Assembly: GCA_030431455.1 (NCBI GenBank)
Contig: JAUIJE010000001.1
Span: 558,001-622,000 of the forward strand
Direction: 5' to 3'
Source: a bacterium
Lineage (GTDB): Bacteria > Myxococcota > UBA727 > JAUIJE01
Length of the DNA: 64,000 bases
The translations under genes and the position numbers were made by a program. The notes below the pieces were generated by a model. It was not told where the DNA came from. It saw nothing but the letters and a program-made list of their open reading frames with translations, and did no database searches. Below are positions 46,201 through 53,415 of the stretch, in pieces; the first letter of the stretch is position 1; each line of letters starts with the position of its first letter.

Positions 46201-46739
46201 TCGGGGCAGACGAGCTCGGCGGTGAGGTCTGCGGGGCCGTCCACCTGAAGCTCGAAAGCCAGGGCGGTCCCGGGCAGCGCGACCACGTCGGGGCCGAGCT
46301 CCAGCACCGGGGTGGGGCCGGGGCCGGTGTCGGTGACGTCGACGCGCACCTCGTCAAAGGCCTCGGCGTCGGCGGTGGCCAGGCGCAGCCGGAACACCAG
46401 GGTGTCGGGGGCGAGCGGGGCCACGAACGTCGGGGTGGGGCCGGAGGGATTGGTGAGCAGCACCGGGCTGCCCGCGACCTGCGTCCAGTTGAGCGTGGCC
46501 GGGCCGGTGAGCGAACGCGAGGCGGCGCCGCTCAGTTGTACCCGGCTGCCTTCGAGCACGACGAGGTCGGCGCCGGCCAGGGCGATCAGCACCGGGCGGG
46601 CGGTGGGGTCGATGACCCCGGCGTCGTAGAGGGGCAGGTCATCGATGGTGGGACACGCGAGCAGGAACGCAGCCGCCGCCACGACGGCCGAGCACAAGCC
46701 AGACTGGAAAAAACGCGCGAGGCGCGGGGCGGGCTTCAC
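43296..46739 (-). CDS. Large secreted lipoprotein with PKD/Ig-like and beta-helix regions
   Basis: 1147 aa. GTG 46739 is proposed because it leads straight into a signal peptide with lipobox FLLAC (Cys 29); the start codon is uncertain. The N-terminal third has Ig-like or PKD-type modules (LEGSRVQLSGAASRSL, LNWTQVAGSPVLLT, VSAGPDRLVPPGASFGLS). A DUF1565-like link (YVDPARGDDLIGNGTPDAPF) introduces a long right-handed parallel beta-helix (about residues 560-1090) of repeated Val/Thr/Leu turns. It is probably a surface-exposed adhesin or polysaccharide-binding protein; no catalytic residues were identified. Its TAA overlaps the T-tract of the ftsZ terminator. Confidence 0.82.
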   Translation of the reverse strand: MKPAPRLARFFQSGLCSAVVAAAAFLLACPTIDDLPLYDAGVIDPTARPVLIALAGADLVVLEGSRVQLSGAASRSLTGPATLNWTQVAGSPVLLTNPSGPTPTFVAPLAPDTLVFRLRLATADAEAFDEVRVDVTDTGPGPTPVLELGPDVVALPGTALAFELQVDGPADLTAELVCPDGVHPAAVEGDRVMATAPEALPCAVLVDVASAEGPAPGRAAAAVWPAETRLPTETRVTGPVFADPGVDYPLLPVVPLADGETLSISPAGGTPLALTAGADGNTLTTPRREGRVLLLAERRRGAASGGAHLVSLDVSAGPRNVAPTVSAGPDRLVPPGASFGLSATFDDADSDVGVTLAIDQVFGAEATPDPLNPQIFTAPGQESILLFHVEADDGLVKSQIDTVRVRVGEDVVNLPPVLTLPTEVYVNPGMPFTIDASSAVDPDSGIIDRVTIAQSGLDPVQLLAEPVEMTSLTLTAGEDGDTYHFQVSVFDELGASTSTTVSVFVEVAGPYVDPARGDDLIGNGTPDAPFATIAAALPVAARHRFDALRLAAGQHTPFSGVLPPGTGLDGAYVFVVDNYEKSDAEVSALTLTSLGLETQGGNLADLALVLDSESAPLLIRGAVELTRTNLTETSVHTGPALRVNNTAALDIHDSTVAGAPGGTADGPLVEVLPGATVRLTDSELRGAAGGVRVGLSAEEAFVRLLRSVVRGSAGATESTAAAVMGGQLEVLESTVEGGVASGGVVGIAAEDALVYVDEFSEVVGLTQGHVTDAVAVRAAGSGAPLVLSGTLAAVRSPGEADRATVVVAVDTNLEIRDAVLTAIATDEATGVDSTGAGAVVFETTNITVEAERARAVVASGFESLDADLGAWMVNGVDAAALEVPEEDGAVVLSNLAIVVGGETQTVGVAVPGAATVLLEDVQLETTGDAAATGLVVDKGTMRDCHVEVSAAGAAVGIVVGDGSGTVVVERTRSLVDGPGALAYRINGGALLLSSFGRAAGADAAGLEVAGMVTALHLSVRADEDGVRLLPGGTLEFANSHVEADVGLAGRTDANLTTFNSMSFLAPVAVRDEDGTEASSVTELNALGCVSCQVLAGPSPIDADGHLTVDGASLIDKGTPALTVSYDIDGEPRPNGPLPDIGCDEASP

Positions 46740-46819
46740 CCCCGCAGCGTAGCGTGAAAAGGCCGACCCCGCTCGTATCCCGGGTGGACGGGGCGGCGCG
46801 AACCCGCCATGACCAGGGC

Positions 46820-47329
46820 ATGGACCAACCTGCACGAGGCCCCGCGTTTTGGTGGGCGACGTTCTTCGGCAGTGGCTTGTTTCCCCGGGCGCCGGGGACG
46901 GTGGGCACGGTGGCCTCGATGGTGCTCTGGGCCCCGGTGGTGCTCAACGACCTGCCGTGGTGGGCCCGGCTGCTTTTGGTGGGGGTGGTGTTCGTCACCG
47001 GGACCTGGGCTGCGGATCGCGCGGCGGTGCTGCTGGGCAAAGATGACCCCAAAGAGGTCGTCATCGACGAGGTGGCGGGGCAGGGGGTGGCCCTGCTGTT
47101 CGCCCCCGCGTTGCCCTGGACGCTGGTGGTGGGCTTTGTCTTGTTTCGCATTTTTGACATCGCCAAGCCTTGGCCGGTGTCGTGGGCCGACCGCAAAGTC
47201 CACGGTGGGTTGGGCATCATGCTCGACGACATCCTCGCCGGCGGCTATGCCCTGTTGATCATGACCTTGCTGCTCCGCTACGGCGGGCACCTGTCCCTGG
47301 AGGTGACCGCGCCATGGCTCTTTCGGTGA
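46820..47329 (+). CDS. pgpA: Phosphatidylglycerophosphatase A
   Basis: 169 aa, polytopic. It dephosphorylates phosphatidylglycerophosphate to phosphatidylglycerol. Family motifs are SGLFPRAPGTVGTVAS, EVVIDEVAGQGVAL (metal-binding acidic pair) and FVLFRIFDIAKPWPVSWADR, then GLGIMLDDILAGGYA. ATG 46820 begins just ahead of the conserved WWATFFGSG; a GTG 22 codons upstream adds a polar stretch. It overlaps the cinA start by 16 bp, and this pgpA-cinA pairing is common. Confidence 0.93.
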   Translation: MDQPARGPAFWWATFFGSGLFPRAPGTVGTVASMVLWAPVVLNDLPWWARLLLVGVVFVTGTWAADRAAVLLGKDDPKEVVIDEVAGQGVALLFAPALPWTLVVGFVLFRIFDIAKPWPVSWADRKVHGGLGIMLDDILAGGYALLIMTLLLRYGGHLSLEVTAPWLFR

Positions 47330-48558
47330 TGACCCTCGCCATCGGGGACGAACTCCTCGACGGCCGCATCGCGGACACCAACAGCCAGACCCTGGCCGAC
47401 GCGCTCTACCGCCACCGGGTGTCCCTCTCTGGCGCCCGGGTCGTGGACGACGACATCGATCGCATCGAGGCCGCCTTGCTCGACCTCGCCGCCACCGCCG
47501 ACATCATCGTCACCAGCGGCGGCTTGGGCCCGACCACCGACGACGTGACCGCGCAGGCGGTGGCGCGCGCCGCCGGGGTGGACGTCACCCGCGACCAAGC
47601 CACCCTGGACAAGCTTCAGGCCCTGTTCGCCAAGCGCACCCTGCCGATGCCGGCCAACAACGAGCGCCAGGCTGACGTGCCCGTGGGGGCCGACATCTGG
47701 CCCAACGGGGCCGGCATCTCCCCGGGGTTTCTGACCCGGGTGGGCCCGGCCACGGTGGTGTCGCTGCCGGGCGTGCCCCGCGAATACCGCTGGTTTGTGG
47801 CCGAGCACGTCGTGGGCCTCGTGACCGGGCGGCTGCCGGACCGCGTGGCCACCGCCCACCGCACCGTCCGGGGGTTGGGCATCGCCGAGTCCGCGCTCGC
47901 GGACGTGGTCGAAAAAATGCAACTGGGTCCCGAGGTGCGCATCCAGTACCGCACGCGCTTCCCCGAGAATCACGTCCGGTTCATCGTCACCGCCAAGTCC
48001 CCCGAGGAGGCGGACGCACGCGCCGCCCAACTCGCGGAGGAGGCCGCGGCCGCGATCGGGGGCGCGGTCTACGCCATCGGCGAACGTGACCTCGAGGACC
48101 TGTTGTTGACCGCGCTGGTCGACGCGGAGGCCACGGTGTCGTTGGCCGAGTCGTGCACCGGCGGTCTCATCGCCGAGCGCCTGACCGCGGTGCCGGGCGC
48201 GAGCCGCGCGTTTTGGGGGGGCGCGGTGACCTACGCCAACGAGGCCAAGGTGGCCGTGCTCGGGGTGAATCCAGATACATTGGCGGCGCACGGGGCGGTC
48301 AGCGAGGAGGTGGCGGCGGAAATGGCGCAGGGCGCACGGGAACGCCTGGGCACCACCTACGCGTTGTCCGTCACCGGCATCGCCGGCCCCGACGGGGGGA
48401 CCCCGGAAAAGCCGGTGGGCACGGTGTGCTTCGGTCTGGCCGGTCCCGCGGGGGTGAAGACCAAGCTGCGGCGGTTGCCGGACTTCGGGCGGGGGGGCAT
48501 CCGCGCGTTGGCCGCGTCGGTGGCGTTGCGGTTTCTGCTGCAGGAGTTGACCCGATGA
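47314..48558 (+). CDS. cinA: CinA-family protein (NMN deamidase / competence-damage)
   Basis: 414 aa. N-terminal MoCF/COG1058 pyrophosphatase-type domain: LAIGDELLDGRIADTNSQTL, TSGGLGPTTDD, SLPGVPREYRWF. C-terminal NMN amidohydrolase domain: SLAESCTGGLIAERLTAVPGA (catalytic Ser/Cys region), WGGAVTYANEAKV and VTGIAGPDGGTPEKPVGTVC. Role: pyridine-nucleotide salvage; the competence label is historical. ATG 47314 has GGAGG about 10 bp upstream; ATG 47329, overlapping the pgpA stop (TGATG), is a good alternative. Confidence 0.94.
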   Translation: MALSVMTLAIGDELLDGRIADTNSQTLADALYRHRVSLSGARVVDDDIDRIEAALLDLAATADIIVTSGGLGPTTDDVTAQAVARAAGVDVTRDQATLDKLQALFAKRTLPMPANNERQADVPVGADIWPNGAGISPGFLTRVGPATVVSLPGVPREYRWFVAEHVVGLVTGRLPDRVATAHRTVRGLGIAESALADVVEKMQLGPEVRIQYRTRFPENHVRFIVTAKSPEEADARAAQLAEEAAAAIGGAVYAIGERDLEDLLLTALVDAEATVSLAESCTGGLIAERLTAVPGASRAFWGGAVTYANEAKVAVLGVNPDTLAAHGAVSEEVAAEMAQGARERLGTTYALSVTGIAGPDGGTPEKPVGTVCFGLAGPAGVKTKLRRLPDFGRGGIRALAASVALRFLLQELTR

Positions 48559-49055
48559 AGTCGATTCAGGTCCGGCACCGTTTCACTGGGTGCACGGTGA
48601 AAGAGTTCGTGGACGTCTACTTCTCCGAGGCGTTCAATGAAGCGGTGGCGCCCCACGCCGGGCTCAAGTCGCGGGAGCTGGTCGAGGAGCAGATCGACGA
48701 CGCGGGGTTGATCACCCGGCGCACGAAGATGGTGCCCGCGGTCAACGTGCCGCGGGCGATCAAGGCGGTGATGGGGGGGCGCGATCCCGAGTACGTCGAG
48801 GTCTCGGTGTACGACCCCGAAAAGCACCAGGCGTCTTACCGGGTGGAGAGCGCGGCCGACGGCTTCATCGACGTGGGGGGCACGATCTCGTTTCGGGAGG
48901 TGCCGGGGGGCGTGGAGCGGGTGATCGACGGCTTTGTCGACGCCAAGGTGCCGGGCCTGTCTTTCTTGATCGAACGCTTGATTCGCACCGAGGTCGAGAA
49001 GCGTTACAACGGCATTGTGAAGTTCACCCAGGACTATCTCGACGCCCAACCCTGA
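48555..49055 (+). CDS. DUF2505 domain protein (START-like)
   Basis: 166 aa. ATG overlaps the cinA stop by 4 bp. The DUF2505 pattern fits: IQVRHRFTGCTVKEFVDVYF at the N-terminus, a central set of strands (YVEVSVYDPEKHQASYRVES) and a C-terminal FLIERLIRTEVEKRYNGIV helix. The fold is START/SRPBCC-like with a hydrophobic ligand cavity; the ligand is not known. Linked to cinA and pgpA. Confidence 0.82.
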   Translation: MKSIQVRHRFTGCTVKEFVDVYFSEAFNEAVAPHAGLKSRELVEEQIDDAGLITRRTKMVPAVNVPRAIKAVMGGRDPEYVEVSVYDPEKHQASYRVESAADGFIDVGGTISFREVPGGVERVIDGFVDAKVPGLSFLIERLIRTEVEKRYNGIVKFTQDYLDAQP

Positions 49056-49067
49056 GCGCGGTCCGGA

Positions 49068-50078
49068 CTACCGCAGGCTGACCTTGCCCTGGGCCACGAT
49101 CGCGGGGCTGTCCATGGCCTCGAGAGGATCGACGAACCGTCCTTCGCGGTTGGAGATCGCCCAATGCAAATGCGGGCCGGTGGCGCGGCCCGAGGCCCCC
49201 ACCGCGCCGATGATCTGGCCGCCGTCGAGGCTCTGGCCCACGTCGACGAAGATGTCCTCCAAATGGGAATAGTGGGAGCGCACCCCCCGGCCGTGGTCGA
49301 TCACGATGTGCCGGCCGAACCCGCCTTGCCACCCCGCGAACACCACCGTGCCCGGCGCGGTCGCGTACACCGTGGTGCCCAAGGGCGCGCCCACATCGAC
49401 CCCGGCGTGAAAACGTTGCTTGCCATGAATGGGATCGATCCGCACCCCGAACGGACTGGTCACCACCATGGTGCTCACCGGGGGGCGGAAATCGAGCGGC
49501 TCGTCGCTCCACGACGGCGCGGGCCCCAGCGGGACGTTGCCCGACGCGAGCCGCAGCTCGGCGACCCGGCCGTCCATCACCGCGAAGATCTCGTCGAGCC
49601 GCTTGCCCAACCCTTTGGGCACCGGGCCCTTCTTGTCGACGTCGTGGCGGTATTCCACATCGAGGATCGCCCGGGCCCGGACGAAGGCCCCGAAGTCGTC
49701 CGCGCTCGGCTCCTCAGCGCACGCGTCGTCGATGGCGGTGAGCACCTCGTTCCAGAGCTTGACCCGGGCGGCCGCGGGCGCGCGCCGCTTGCGGGCCTTA
49801 AGCCGCTCGGACTGAAACCGCATCAACGCCCGATCGATCTGCACCCCCGGCGGGGTGAGCGACGCGGAGCGCCGGCCGCCGCCAAACTGATCTTCGGGTC
49901 GGGCGCGTCTTTGGCGCGCGGCCGGTCGGGTTTTGCGCGGCGGGGGCGCGCCGTCGTCGGCGGGGGCCTCGACCTCGATCTCGGGATGCGCGGTCTCCCA
50001 CGTGATCATTTGCCGTTCGTGGCCACAGCCCACCACGGTCACCGCCAGCGCGGCACAGAGCGCCCCCACTCGTCGCAT
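49068..50078 (-). CDS. M23 (LytM) peptidase lipoprotein
   Basis: 336 aa. Signal peptide with lipobox VTVVGC (Cys 18). A Pro/Arg-rich linker and a helical region (about 75-180) precede an M23 domain from about residue 219. Zn ligands are present (H224-x-x-x-D228 in FHAGVDVGAP; H303 and H305 in GPHLHWAI), so it is predicted to be an active endopeptidase or a close homologue, unlike degenerate EnvC/NlpD activators. It cleaves peptidoglycan crosslinks. It is convergent with the DUF2505 gene (12 bp apart) and divergent from the ASH/vWA protein. Confidence 0.92.
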   Translation of the reverse strand: MRRVGALCAALAVTVVGCGHERQMITWETAHPEIEVEAPADDGAPPPRKTRPAARQRRARPEDQFGGGRRSASLTPPGVQIDRALMRFQSERLKARKRRAPAAARVKLWNEVLTAIDDACAEEPSADDFGAFVRARAILDVEYRHDVDKKGPVPKGLGKRLDEIFAVMDGRVAELRLASGNVPLGPAPSWSDEPLDFRPPVSTMVVTSPFGVRIDPIHGKQRFHAGVDVGAPLGTTVYATAPGTVVFAGWQGGFGRHIVIDHGRGVRSHYSHLEDIFVDVGQSLDGGQIIGAVGASGRATGPHLHWAISNREGRFVDPLEAMDSPAIVAQGKVSLR

Positions 50079-50207
50079 GCCCCCAACTTATCGCTGGCGC
50101 GCGCCACGTTCCACGTTTGGGCCGGCGCCGCATCAGAATGCGATTGCGACATGTGCCTACATCGGCCCACCTGTCGGTCCAGGTCGGATTCCTCGACGAC
50201 AACCCCT

Positions 50208-50236
50208 TTGACCATTTGTGTACACCCTCTTAGAGA
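50208..50236 (+). promoter_or_regulatory. Candidate promoter of the ASH/vWA lipoprotein
   Basis: TTGACC (50208-50213), 17-bp spacer, TAGAGA (50231-50236), 58 bp before the ATG at 50295. It is closely similar to the proposed dcw promoter (TTGACC, 18 bp, TAGAGT). Confidence 0.55.
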
Positions 50237-50294
50237 ACCCCTCTTCAGGGACGCCCAGAAGCATTTCGTTGCTTTCAGAGCGAAGGAGCTTTTC

Positions 50295-53200
50295 ATGAAT
50301 CGTCGCGTATCTTTGTCGCTTGTGTTGCTCAGCTTCACCTTGGCGCACTGCGAGTGTGACACGCCCCTGCAGGAGTTGCCGGAGCCGCACATCGAGCTCA
50401 GCGATGAAGACGGCAACAAGCACACCGAGGCCGATCCCTGGCTTCGTCTCGACTTCGGCGACGTCGACACCGGCACCGACGCGACCCGCACCTTGACCGT
50501 GGCCAACAGCAGCGACGGGGTGCTCACCATCGACGCGGTGTGCCTGGTGGTGGCGGCCACCGCCGAGGAAGCGATCGAGGCCGAGCGCCCCTGCTTGTCC
50601 GCGACCACCGCGCCGTTCACCTACGACAACATCGTCGGGACCGAGCTGCGCGAGGGCGAGTCCCAAGACGTGGCCCTGACCTTCCGCCCCGTCGAGGGCG
50701 GACCCCAAACGCTCTTTTTCCGGGTCGCGTCCAACGACGAGGACGCCCCCTGGGCGGCGGTCGAGCTCACCGGCCGCGGCACCGCCGGCCGCCTCTGCAC
50801 CGACGTCAACGCCCTCGATTTCGGTGACGTCTACGTCGGAGAGACCAAGACCCTGCAGGTCACGCTCACCAACTGTGGCGTGCGTCCCCTCGAGGTGGAC
50901 AGCTTCCTGATGGTCAACAACCCCGACGACGTCTTCGACGTGCGCATCGACGGCAACCCCGTCTCCCTGCCCATCGGCCCGCTGCAGGAGAATGAGCAGG
51001 TCGTGCTCGACGTGACCTTCGCCCCGCAGCAAGTGCGCATCTACCGCGACAGCCTCGCCGGCCTGGCCCAGGCGACGTCGGCCGAGCCCTACTACGGCGA
51101 GTACACCTTCGTGTTCGAGGGCACCGCGGTGGCGCTGCCCACCTGCCGCCTCAACGTTGTGCCGCAGACTGTGCAGTTCGGCGCGGTGGCGTCCAACGGC
51201 ACCGAGGACCGCGACATCATCGTGCAGAGCGTGGGGGCCTGCGCCTGCCAGGTCACCGACATCGTCGGGCCCACCCCCGGCGACGCCGGCTTCGAGCTGC
51301 TCAACCCGCCGGCGCTGCCGTTCTGGGTGTCGGGCACCCAAGGCTGTGAGTTCGACGACCCCGGCTCCGCGGGGGCGCCGACCTCGGTGACCATCCCGGT
51401 GCGCTACACCGCCCCCGATCGCGCCCAGCCCCAGGTCGACAACGCCAACATCGAGTTCACCACCACCGACCCCGAAGAGCCGACCACCACCGTGCTCCTC
51501 GAGGCCAACGGGGGCGGCACCCCGTACTGCCAGCTCGAGGTGACCCCCGAGGGCGCCCAAGGGTTCGACATCATCCAAGCCGGCAACCGCCACGGCTTGG
51601 TGTCCTTCGGCCGGGTGACCATCTACGGCACCAAGCGCTCGCCCATCGCCTTGACCAACATCGGCAACGACGACTGCACCATCAATGACATTGTGTGGGA
51701 CTGGGCGCCCAACACCGCCACCAACGAGTTCTCCCTCGAGTACGAGGACGGGACCCCGGTGCCGGTGGGCAGCGTCAGCCCCATCACCATCGGCGCGGGC
51801 ATGACCCAAGTGTTCAACGCGGTGTTCGCCCCCACCCACGTGGTGGAGAGCGACGGCGGCATCTTCCCCGACTTCTCCTTCGGGAGCTACTCGGGCCAGA
51901 TCCAAGAGGGCGCCTTCTCGGGCACCATCGACGGCTACTGCAACTTCGACACCGAGGCGTGCAACGGCGTCAAGTTCGTCACCAGCGACACCCTGACCAC
52001 CATCAACGGCGACCTGCACGGCCCCGGCGAGTTCTCCATCGGGTTCTCCGCCACCCCGGTCGAGCCCGCCATCGACGTCATCCCCGGCGAGCTCACCTTC
52101 GGGCTGGTGACCCTCGGCTGCGGGTCGCCCGAGGAGCGCGTCAACGTGTACAACACCGGGTCGGGCGACCTCGTCATCGACGAGCCCTACATCTCCCCCG
52201 ACAACACCCCCGCGGACTTTGTCGTCACCGCGGTGCAGAACCCCACCGGCACCTGGCCCTACACCATCCCCCCCGGCGGCAGCATGGGCATCTTCGTGCG
52301 CTTCTACGCCAACCAGGTCGGGCCGGTGAGCGGCGAGCTGGTCATCCCCACCCTCGAGGGCGGCCAAGCCGCCCCGCCGGTGACCGTCCCCCTGTCGGGT
52401 GAAGGCACATTGGAGACCGAAGCCACCGACATCTTCACCCAGTTCAACGATCCCAAGACCGACGTGCTCTGGGTGGTCGACGACTCGGGCTCGATGGGGC
52501 CGTTCATCGACCAGATGGCGACCAACTTCTCGGCCTTCTTCACCGCGTCCAACGTCAACGCCAGCGACTACCACATCGCGGTCACCACGACGCTGACCAC
52601 CGACGGCAACTGCATCGATCCCTTCGGCACCCAGACCTGTCCGGTGCACGACATGTGTGGGCACTACACCTCGTGCAGCGGCAACGATCGCTACCTCACC
52701 CCCGCGAGTTCGAATCCGGACGCGCAGTTCCAATGCAACGTCGACGTCGACAACTCCGGCAACGTCAACCCCAGCCGTCCGTCGTCGGACAGCGCCGAGG
52801 GCGCCCTGCAAGCCGCGCGCAACTTCCTCGAGGCCCCCAAGATCGACGACCCCGCGATCAACGGCGGGTTCTTGCGCGACGACGCCAAGCTGCACGTGAT
52901 CATGGTGTCCGACGAGGTCGACCAGTCCGAGGGCCCGGTCAACCTCTACATCGACTTCTTCAAGAACATCAAAGGCTTCCGCAACGATTCGCTCATCGCG
53001 GTGTCCGCCATCGCGGTGCCCGCCAGCGGGTGCACCATGACCGACGGCACGTCGCTGGCCGGTGACTCGCGCTACGAGACCGTGGTCGACGAGCTCAACG
53101 GCCGGTTCCAGCCCATCTGTGACGCGGACTGGACCACCATGATGCAGAACCTCGGCCTCGACTCCCTCGGGTTGCAGGTCGAGTTCTACCTCACCCGGGC

Positions 53201-53402
53201 GGCGGACGCGGCCACCCTCGACGTGTGCGTGCGGCTGTTGGGCCCCAGCGACCCCACCTGTACGCCCATCGCCCAGACCGCGGACGGCGACGCCAACGGT
53301 TACTGGTACGACCCTGCCAGCAACAGCATTGTGTTCAACCCGAACGACGTGCCCCCGCGGGGCGCCCAGATCGAGGTGAACTACGAGGCCTACTGCTACT
53401 GA
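50295..53402 (+). CDS. Large secreted protein with ASH (choice-of-anchor D) repeats and a vWA domain
   Basis: 1035 aa. ATG 50295 with AAGGAGC 6 bp upstream. The signal peptide ends LLSFTLAHC (Cys 19; His before Cys is unusual, so lipidation is uncertain). Repeated immunoglobulin-like ASH modules follow (LRLDFGDVDTGTDATRTLTV, ALDFGDVYVGETKTLQVTLT, VQFGAVASNGTEDRDIIV, LTFGLVTLGCGSPEERVNVY). A vWA domain near the C-terminus has MIDAS D729-x-S731-G-S733 (VVDDSGSMGP) and a Cys-rich insertion (CPVHDMCGHYTSC). A large calcium/metal-dependent adhesion or structural surface protein is likely. It is a single-gene unit with its own promoter and terminator. Confidence 0.85.
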   Translation: MNRRVSLSLVLLSFTLAHCECDTPLQELPEPHIELSDEDGNKHTEADPWLRLDFGDVDTGTDATRTLTVANSSDGVLTIDAVCLVVAATAEEAIEAERPCLSATTAPFTYDNIVGTELREGESQDVALTFRPVEGGPQTLFFRVASNDEDAPWAAVELTGRGTAGRLCTDVNALDFGDVYVGETKTLQVTLTNCGVRPLEVDSFLMVNNPDDVFDVRIDGNPVSLPIGPLQENEQVVLDVTFAPQQVRIYRDSLAGLAQATSAEPYYGEYTFVFEGTAVALPTCRLNVVPQTVQFGAVASNGTEDRDIIVQSVGACACQVTDIVGPTPGDAGFELLNPPALPFWVSGTQGCEFDDPGSAGAPTSVTIPVRYTAPDRAQPQVDNANIEFTTTDPEEPTTTVLLEANGGGTPYCQLEVTPEGAQGFDIIQAGNRHGLVSFGRVTIYGTKRSPIALTNIGNDDCTINDIVWDWAPNTATNEFSLEYEDGTPVPVGSVSPITIGAGMTQVFNAVFAPTHVVESDGGIFPDFSFGSYSGQIQEGAFSGTIDGYCNFDTEACNGVKFVTSDTLTTINGDLHGPGEFSIGFSATPVEPAIDVIPGELTFGLVTLGCGSPEERVNVYNTGSGDLVIDEPYISPDNTPADFVVTAVQNPTGTWPYTIPPGGSMGIFVRFYANQVGPVSGELVIPTLEGGQAAPPVTVPLSGEGTLETEATDIFTQFNDPKTDVLWVVDDSGSMGPFIDQMATNFSAFFTASNVNASDYHIAVTTTLTTDGNCIDPFGTQTCPVHDMCGHYTSCSGNDRYLTPASSNPDAQFQCNVDVDNSGNVNPSRPSSDSAEGALQAARNFLEAPKIDDPAINGGFLRDDAKLHVIMVSDEVDQSEGPVNLYIDFFKNIKGFRNDSLIAVSAIAVPASGCTMTDGTSLAGDSRYETVVDELNGRFQPICDADWTTMMQNLGLDSLGLQVEFYLTRAADAATLDVCVRLLGPSDPTCTPIAQTADGDANGYWYDPASNSIVFNPNDVPPRGAQIEVNYEAYCY

Positions 53403-53415
53403 TCGGGGGGGCCGA

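Noticed and set aside
50157-52895. Very long open frame on the minus strand opposite the ASH/vWA gene (over 900 codons)
   Set aside because: Composition is Gly/Val/Asp/Glu/Ala-rich without domains, and it is the GC-driven antisense shadow of a gene with clear ASH and vWA motifs and a good ribosome site.
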